From contig CATYUF010000059.1 of NCBI GenBank assembly GCA_958413095.1, forward strand, positions 1 to 9,514: 9,514 bases of DNA, read 5' to 3'. The DNA is from an uncultured Clostridium sp. (GTDB taxonomy: Bacteria; Bacillota; Clostridia; TANB77; CAG-508). This document shows positions 5,763 to 9,514 of the stretch, one piece after another (the stretch's first letter is position 1; each line of letters begins with the position of its first letter). The position numbers and the translations under genes are program-made. The notes beneath the pieces are model-generated. The model was not told the DNA's origin, did not search any database, and was given only the letters and a program-made list of their open reading frames with translations.

Positions 5763-7342
5763 TTTATCTCCTCCAAGTATTCGTCATAAGTTGTTTCTCT
5801 ATCTATTAATTTATCTTGTTTTAAATCTATTATTCTATTTGCAACAGTTTGTGTTAATTGATGGTCATGTGATGTAAATAAAATAATTCCATTAAATTTT
5901 TTCATACCTTCGTTTAATGCTGTTATACTTTCCATATCTAAATGGTTTGTTGGCTCATCAAAAATTAATAAATTTGCACCAGATAGCATTATTTTTGAAA
6001 GTACACATCTAACTTTTTCTCCTCCTGATAACACATTTACTTTTTTTAGTGCTTCTTCTCCTGAAAATAGCATTCTACCTAAAAAGCTTCTAACATATGT
6101 TTCGTCTGGGTCTTTTGAATATTGTCTTAACCAATCTGTTATATTTAAGTCTGACTCAAACAAGTAATTGTTATCTTTTGGGAAATAGTTATTTGTAATA
6201 GTTGTTCCCCATGTAACTGTTCCAGAGTCTGGCTCTAATTCCCCTGCTAAAATTTGGAACAACACTGTTTTTGCATTTTCGTTATCTGCCAAAAATGCAA
6301 TTTTGTCACTTGGTTTTACAGTAAACGTAACATTATCTAACACTTTTTCACCATTTATTGTTTTAGTAAGTCCTTCTACTTTTAATATTTCTTTTCCTGG
6401 CTCTCTATCTGGCTTAAAGTCTATGTATGGATACTTCCTATTTGATGGTTTTATTTCGTCTAATTCAATTTTTTCAAGAGTTTTCTTTCTAGATGTTGCT
6501 TGTTTTGATTTTGAAGCATTTGCACTAAATCTTGCAATAAAGTCTTGCAATTCTTTAATTTTTTCTTCTTTCTTTTTATTAGCTTCCTTCATTTGTTTTA
6601 AAGCAAGTTGGCTTGACTCATACCAAAAGTCATAATTCCCTGGATATACTTTAATTTTTCCATAATCAACATCGGCAATATGTGTACAAACTTTATTCAA
6701 GAAATATCTATCATGTGATACAACAATTACTGTATTTTCAAAATCTATTAAAAACTCTTCTAACCAATTAATTGTCTTTAAATCCAAGTCGTTTGTTGGC
6801 TCGTCTAATAAAAGTATATCTGGATTTCCAAACAAAGCTTGTGCTAATAAAACTTTTACTTTTTCTCTTGGTTCTAAGTCTTTCATTAGCTTTTCATGTT
6901 TTTCTGTTTCTATTCCTACATCATTTAAAAGCACTGCTGCATCTGCTTCTGCATTCCATCCATCTAATTCTGCAAATCTTTCCTCTAATTTTGCAGCTTT
7001 CATTCCATCTTCTTCGGAAAAATCTGGTTTAGAATAAATTTCGTCCTTTTCTTTCATAATACTGTATAACTCCTGATTTCCCATTATTACAGTATCTAGC
7101 ACTCTATAATCTTCATATGCAAAGTGATCTTGTTTTAAAACAGATATTCTTTCTGTTTTTTCTTTAGAAACATCACCTTTACTTGGTTCTATATCTCCTG
7201 ATAATACTTTTAAAAAAGTTGACTTTCCAGCACCGTTTGCTCCAATTATTCCATAACAGCACCCTTTATTAAACTTTATGTTTACATCTTCAAATAAAGT
7301 TCTTTTGCCAAATCTTATTGTAACTCCTGTAACTGTTAACAT
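5759..7342 (-). CDS. ABC-F family ATPase, YbiT/YkpA-like
   Basis: A 527-residue soluble protein with two ABC ATPase domains and no membrane segments, as in ribosome-associated ABC-F factors. NBD1 has Walker A GANGAGKST (34-42), Walker B ILLLDEPTN (176-184) and the switch His (SHDR, 209-212). The linker (about 235-315), rich in Lys/Glu and containing ARFSANASKSKQATSR, is the hallmark of the YbiT/YkpA group and would reach the ribosomal E/P-site tRNA. NBD2 has signature LSGGEK (438-443), Walker B FDEPTNHLD (471-479) and SHDH. Its Walker A is degenerate (ADNENAKT, 352-359), as is the NBD1 signature (LEPREK), so only one of the two composite ATP sites looks canonical. It starts at ATG 7342 with AGGAGG at 5-6 nt. 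First gene of a three-gene operon. Housekeeping translation factor is more likely than antibiotic resistance. Confidence 0.93.
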   Translation of the reverse strand: MLTVTGVTIRFGKRTLFEDVNIKFNKGCCYGIIGANGAGKSTFLKVLSGDIEPSKGDVSKEKTERISVLKQDHFAYEDYRVLDTVIMGNQELYSIMKEKDEIYSKPDFSEEDGMKAAKLEERFAELDGWNAEADAAVLLNDVGIETEKHEKLMKDLEPREKVKVLLAQALFGNPDILLLDEPTNDLDLKTINWLEEFLIDFENTVIVVSHDRYFLNKVCTHIADVDYGKIKVYPGNYDFWYESSQLALKQMKEANKKKEEKIKELQDFIARFSANASKSKQATSRKKTLEKIELDEIKPSNRKYPYIDFKPDREPGKEILKVEGLTKTINGEKVLDNVTFTVKPSDKIAFLADNENAKTVLFQILAGELEPDSGTVTWGTTITNNYFPKDNNYLFESDLNITDWLRQYSKDPDETYVRSFLGRMLFSGEEALKKVNVLSGGEKVRCVLSKIMLSGANLLIFDEPTNHLDMESITALNEGMKKFNGIILFTSHDHQLTQTVANRIIDLKQDKLIDRETTYDEYLEEIK

Positions 7343-7361
7343 TTTCTCCTCCTAAAAAATA

Positions 7362-7400
7362 AATTCTAGACTATATTATATACTAATATTGCCTAGAATT
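7362..7400. repeat. Dyad flanking the ABC-F promoter
   Basis: AATTCTAG at 7362-7369 and CTAGAATT at 7393-7400 are perfect inverted copies. One overlaps the predicted transcription start and the other part of the -35 box, with the -10 between them. It could be an operator, or the foot of a hairpin after the DUF378 gene, or chance in AT-rich DNA. Confidence 0.3.
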
Positions 7401-7403
7401 CAA
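7375..7403 (-). promoter_or_regulatory. Sigma-A type promoter of the ABC-F operon
   Basis: Minus-strand TTGAAT (7403-7398), 17-nt spacer, exact TATAAT (7380-7375). Predicted start near 7368, a leader of about 25 nt ending in the AGGAGG of the ABC-F gene. The promoter begins only 10 nt after the DUF378 stop codon, with no terminator between, so read-through is also likely. Confidence 0.65.
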
Positions 7404-7413
7404 TCTTTTCGGG

Positions 7414-7605
7414 TTATGTTCTGTTAAATAAAAACTTAATGCTATATAGTCCTGCAAATCCTACTAAAGTATATATTATTCTACTAACTATAGACATTGC
7501 TCCAAATATAGTGTCAACTAAATTAAAGTTAAATAATCCTATTAATCCCCAATTTATTGCACCTATTATTACTAATATAAGTGCAATTATATCTAATACT
7601 TTCAT
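7414..7605 (-). CDS. DUF378 family small membrane protein (YuzA-like)
   Basis: A 63-residue protein made of two hydrophobic helices: about 5-25 (IIALILVIIGAINWGLIGLF) and about 37-58 (IVSRIIYTLVGFAGLYSIKFL), separated by NFNLVDTIFGAMS. The IGAINWGLIGLFNFNLVDTIFG stretch is the recognisable core of the DUF378 family, to which B. subtilis YuzA belongs; the length is typical. It should sit in the cytoplasmic membrane; no function is established for the family. ATG 7605 is preceded by AAAGGAGG at 5 nt, an excellent ribosome binding site. A possible 10-bp stem lies just upstream in its leader (7626-7635 with 7650-7659). No clear promoter was found, and the gene could be read from the corA side only if the terminator at 7856-7955 leaks. 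Confidence 0.92.
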   Translation of the reverse strand: MKVLDIIALILVIIGAINWGLIGLFNFNLVDTIFGAMSIVSRIIYTLVGFAGLYSIKFLFNRT

Positions 7606-7625
7606 AACAGCCTCCTTTTATAAAA

Positions 7626-7659
7626 TTACAAAAGCTAATACTTGCTTATGCTTTTATAA
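7626..7659 (-). promoter_or_regulatory. Leader hairpin ahead of the DUF378 gene
   Basis: TTATAAAAGC and GCTTTTGTAA on the minus strand pair over 10 bp with one wobble, loop 14 nt, ending 8 nt before the AAAGGAGG at 7618. It leaves the ribosome binding site free. It may be an mRNA 5' stem or chance. Confidence 0.3.
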
Positions 7660-7855
7660 ATAGTTATTCCCAAAAATAAAAAAAATTATTCTTTTTTTAT
7701 TTTCTTGTTTTTTTTTATTTTTAATTTTTTACTTCTTGTTTTTGATTTTATCTTTTTATTTTTGCTATTATCTATAACTTTTTTCTTGCAATTTTACAAT
7801 TTTTTGGTTTTACTTTTCTTCATTTTATTTACTTTTTTATAAATTTTTTAAAGAA
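7660..7855 (-). other. Gene-free, extremely A-rich (minus strand) stretch with a broken Lys-rich frame
   Basis: About 200 bases of T-rich plus-strand sequence between the DUF378 gene and the corA terminator. The only structure seen is a 45-sense-codon minus-strand frame from ATG 7823 to TAA 7686, rich in lysine (KNKKIKSKTRSKKLKI), broken by one in-frame TAA at 7796-7794 after nine codons and lacking a ribosome binding site. Lys codons are expected by chance in such A-rich sequence, so I do not call a gene. No RNA gene or clear promoter is visible. Confidence 0.4.
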
Positions 7856-7955
7856 AAAAATAACTATAAAATTAAACTTGTTAATAATTGAAATGAACCT
7901 AAAATTAAATATTTTTTAGGTTCAGTTAACTTTTTTTAATTTTATAGTTATTTTT
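7856..7955 (-). terminator. Large nested inverted repeat, likely corA terminator
   Basis: Outer arms 7856-7876 and 7935-7955 are perfect 21-bp complements; inside them GTTAA/TTAAC can pair, and at the centre TGAACCTAAAA (7894-7904) pairs perfectly with TTTTAGGTTCA (7914-7924) around a 9-nt loop. It begins 30 nt after the corA stop codon. Runs of A on one side and T on the other would let it terminate in both directions. The core shares AACCTAAAAT with the terminator at 4762-4801. Confidence 0.75.
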
Positions 7956-7985
7956 ATATTATTTTCTAAATTCATTAGATTATAA

Positions 7986-8936
7986 TTAGTTTAAGTAGTC
8001 TTTTCTCTTTAATATAATTGTTACTATTATACCAATTAGTATAGATGCTATTAAAATTATAGCAAATCCCCATGGATTGTCTTGCATAGGAACTTTTACG
8101 TTCATTCCCCAAAAACTAGATATCATTGTTGGAACTGAAATTATAATAGTAATTGCTGTTAATATTTTCATAACTCCATTTAAGTTATTTGATATAATTG
8201 AAGAATAAGCATCCATAACTCCAGATAAGATATCACTATATATTTTGCTCATTTCCATTGCTTGTTTATTTTCTATAAGTACATCTTCTAATAAATCTTC
8301 ATCTTCTTCATATAGTTTTATAACTTTGCCTCTGTTCATTCTTTCCATTACAACTTCGTTTGCTTTTAGTGATGTTGTAAAATATACTAAACTCTTTTCT
8401 AAACTTAAAAGTCTTAATAATGATTTATTTTTTCTTGTTTGTCTTAATTCCTTTTCTGCAATTTCTGTTTCTCTATTTATTTTTTTTAATAAATTTAAAT
8501 AAATTTCAGAATTTACATATAAACATTGTAAGACAAGTCTACTTTTTTTATATGTAGCAACCGATTTATTTTTCATTGGATTCATTCTTCTTATTACTTG
8601 GTTTTCCATTAAAGAAACTGTAATAAAATATTCGTCTCTTACTATTATAAATCCAACTGGTATTGTAGAATACTCTTTCTGGTCTTCGTCTTTCTCAATA
8701 ATTGGAACGTCTGCTAAAATTAAAGTTGTTCCATCATCTTCTTCATAGTCTATTCTGGCTCTTTCCTCTGGGTCTAATGCATATCGAATAAAATCTTCTT
8801 GAATATTTATATTTTCACAAACTGTTTTTATTTCATCGTCAGACGGCGCTATCATGTTAATCCAATTTCCCCTCTTATATTCTGTTACCTCTTCTGTTAT
8901 ATTTGTTATTAAATCTGTATTATACATTTTAAACAT
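7986..8936 (-). CDS. corA: CorA family magnesium/cobalt transporter
   Basis: A 316-residue protein of normal length for CorA, which forms pentameric inner-membrane channels for Mg2+ (also Co2+/Ni2+). The N-terminal about 240 residues form the cytoplasmic alpha/beta domain and long stalk helix (EIYLNLLKKINRETEIAEKE). TM1 spans about 255-276 and ends in the diagnostic GMN motif (277-279, SFWGMN), followed by a short loop (VKVPMQDNPWG) and TM2 (about 288-308), then a positively charged tail KRKDYLN. The loop has the usual MPEL-equivalent position replaced by a VPMQ-type sequence, within family variation. The ATG at 8936 follows GAGGGGTGAT at about 7 nt; a second Met three codons later is less well placed. 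It has its own promoter and terminator, so it is monocistronic. Confidence 0.95.
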   Translation of the reverse strand: MFKMYNTDLITNITEEVTEYKRGNWINMIAPSDDEIKTVCENINIQEDFIRYALDPEERARIDYEEDDGTTLILADVPIIEKDEDQKEYSTIPVGFIIVRDEYFITVSLMENQVIRRMNPMKNKSVATYKKSRLVLQCLYVNSEIYLNLLKKINRETEIAEKELRQTRKNKSLLRLLSLEKSLVYFTTSLKANEVVMERMNRGKVIKLYEEDEDLLEDVLIENKQAMEMSKIYSDILSGVMDAYSSIISNNLNGVMKILTAITIIISVPTMISSFWGMNVKVPMQDNPWGFAIILIASILIGIIVTIILKRKDYLN

Positions 8937-8970
8937 GATATCACCCCTCTTAAATTTCTTACATCTATTT

Positions 8971-8999
8971 ATTATACTATATTAGAGGGCTTTTTTCAA
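8971..8999 (-). promoter_or_regulatory. Sigma-A type promoter of corA
   Basis: Minus-strand TTGAAA (8999-8994), 17-nt spacer, exact TATAAT (8976-8971). Predicted start near 8964, giving a leader of about 28 nt, too short for a magnesium riboswitch, and none was seen. Confidence 0.7.
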
Positions 9000-9082
9000 C
9001 CCTAAAATTTTCGTTTATTTTTCAAATTATTTCTTACAGAATTTTACATTATATATTTTTTTAGTTTATAACGTAAAAAAAG

Positions 9083-9142
9083 TTACCTTAAATATAATGA
9101 AAAACTTTTACGAATATTTATATTTCACTATATATAAGGTAA
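9083..9142 (-). terminator. Terminator of the pilin-like gene at the right edge
   Basis: Arms 9083-9102 and 9123-9142 pair at 18 of 20 positions around a 20-nt loop, and on the minus strand the stem is followed after one base by seven Ts (9081-9075). It lies about 165 nt beyond the stop codon at 9307. The sequence between it and the corA promoter holds nothing else I can name. Confidence 0.6.
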
Positions 9143-9191
9143 TTTATATTATATATTTGTATTTTTACAGGTGTAAAATAGTCGAGCTTCT

Positions 9192-9297
9192 ATTTCGCGT
9201 TTTAAGACGTTTTGCCACACTTTTGAATGATTTATCATTGATTTTGTCGTTTTTGAGCAGTTTTAGTGCCTTTATGTGTGTTTTAGAGGTATATTTC
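9192..9297. other. Helically phased A-tracts (predicted curved DNA)
   Basis: Eleven T-tracts of 3-5 bases on the plus strand (A-tracts on the minus) start near 9193, 9200, 9210, 9221, 9231, 9242, 9250, 9261, 9271, 9281 and 9294, an average spacing of about 10.1 bp over ten turns. A-tracts in phase with the helix bend DNA strongly in one direction. The bases between tracts are G+C-containing, unlike the rest of the intergenic DNA. Confidence 0.7.
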
Positions 9298-9299
9298 AA

Positions 9300-9319
9300 G
9301 GTCACATTAAAGTGCGACC
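9300..9319 (-). repeat. Hairpin spanning the stop codon of the pilin-like gene
   Basis: On the minus strand GGTCGCA and TGTGACC pair over 7 bp with one G-T wobble and a 6-nt loop that contains the TAA stop. It directly follows the GC-rich end of the lectin-like tail. Too short and without a T-run to be a terminator. A hairpin here recalls those found just past the variable region of DGRs. Confidence 0.5.
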
Positions 9320-9514
9320 AAGACCGGACGGAACGAACTGCCGCTGCCGATATAACCATTGACGCTGCTGAAATAGAACACGCCTGCAATCGTACCACCA
9401 TCGTAACTGCCTCCGCGTCCGAAGAAAGGATAGCTCGCGTTAGGAAAGTAAGAGCAATCGCCGTACCACGAACTACTGCTTGAGTTACCGTTCGCGCTCG
9501 TCTCATAAACTGCA
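9307..9514 (-). CDS. C-terminal tail of a surface/pilin-like protein with C-type-lectin-like (FGE-type) fold, DGR-target-like (3' end only)
   Basis: The last 68 codons of a gene that runs off the right edge. The frame reads SSSSSWYGDCSYFPNASYPF, then FGRGGSYDGGTIAGVFYF, and ends SSFRPVLVAL with TAA at 9309-9307. The R-G-G-S-[YW]-x-x-G-T-x-A-G-V-F pattern and the F-R-P-V-L ending are those of formylglycine-generating-enzyme/C-type-lectin-like domains, found at the C-termini of many clostridial pilin-like proteins and of DGR variable proteins. Codon use (GCG, CGC, GGC, TCG, GTC) is far more GC-rich than any other gene here. Between them, codons AGC AGC GTC AAT GGT TAT run as NNC/NNT, as expected where AAC/AAT template codons have been mutated at A. 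Cell location is inferred as surface. The N-terminus, and so any pilin signal, is outside the window. Confidence 0.7.
   Translation of the reverse strand, partial: AVYETSANGNSSSSSWYGDCSYFPNASYPFFGRGGSYDGGTIAGVFYFSSVNGYIGSGSSFRPVLVAL

Noticed and set aside
9097..9483. Plus-strand 128-codon frame at the right edge
   Set aside because: Mixed AT-rich and GC-rich halves with no family resemblance, no ribosome binding site, antisense to the supported gene and its terminator.
9165..9506. Minus-strand 113-codon frame starting MRRARTV, covering the right edge
   Set aside because: It overlaps, in another frame, the recognisable lectin-like tail ending SSFRPVLVAL; its Lys spacing is simply the phased A-tracts translated.
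9165..9514. Assembly chimera explaining the GC jump at the right edge
   Set aside because: The GC-rich part ends in a sensible stop codon, is followed by a terminator and AT-rich DNA in the same orientation, and such tails are GC-rich in related proteins; a join cannot be fully excluded from this window.
1..9514. CRISPR array, tRNA, rRNA, toxin-antitoxin pair or defence system
   Set aside because: No spaced direct repeats, no cloverleaf with CCA-end pattern, and no small paired genes or defence domains were seen on either strand.

Overview
The window is about three-quarters A+T, has strong AGGAGG-type ribosome binding sites and uses the standard genetic code (ordinary TGA, TAA and TAG stops). 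Its gene content is that of a low-GC Firmicute, and the pilin-like N-terminus GITLIALVVTIVVLLILAG is a form common in gut Clostridia, so an uncultured gut clostridial genome is the best guess. Every supported gene lies on the minus strand, so transcription runs from high to low coordinates.

Layout in the direction of transcription: (i) 9514-9307, the 3' end of a pilin-like/surface protein gene with a GC-rich, C-type-lectin-like tail. It is followed by about 105 bp of helically phased A-tracts and a terminator. (ii) 8936-7986, a CorA magnesium/cobalt transporter with its own promoter and a large nested terminator-type structure. (iii) 7605-7414, a 63-residue DUF378 membrane protein. (iv) 7342-4821, a tight operon of a YbiT/YkpA-like ABC-F ATPase, a GNAT acetyltransferase overlapping it by 4 bp, and a zinc-ribbon protein 12 bp further on, closed by a terminator. 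(v) 4571-2325, the Tex RNA-binding protein with its own promoter. (vi) 2159-621, an ISLre2-family transposase whose ribosome binding site is buried in a hairpin. (vii) 152-1, the 5' end of a second pilin-like gene behind a long leader with two promoters, a (CA)10 tract inside a short ORF, and a hairpin.

The middle of the window (CorA, ABC-F, GNAT, Tex) is ordinary housekeeping with no pathway linking the genes beyond translation and transcription upkeep. The unusual material is at the two ends. The right-hand tail has the shape of a diversity-generating-retroelement (DGR) variable region: an RGGSYDGGT...AGVFYF...SSFRPVL C-terminus, a run of codons nearly all ending in C or T, a GC-rich end and a hairpin at the stop codon. 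No reverse transcriptase and no template repeat lie in this window, so this is an inference from the target side only. The left-hand leader could work as a repeat-length-dependent switch ahead of another pilin-like gene.
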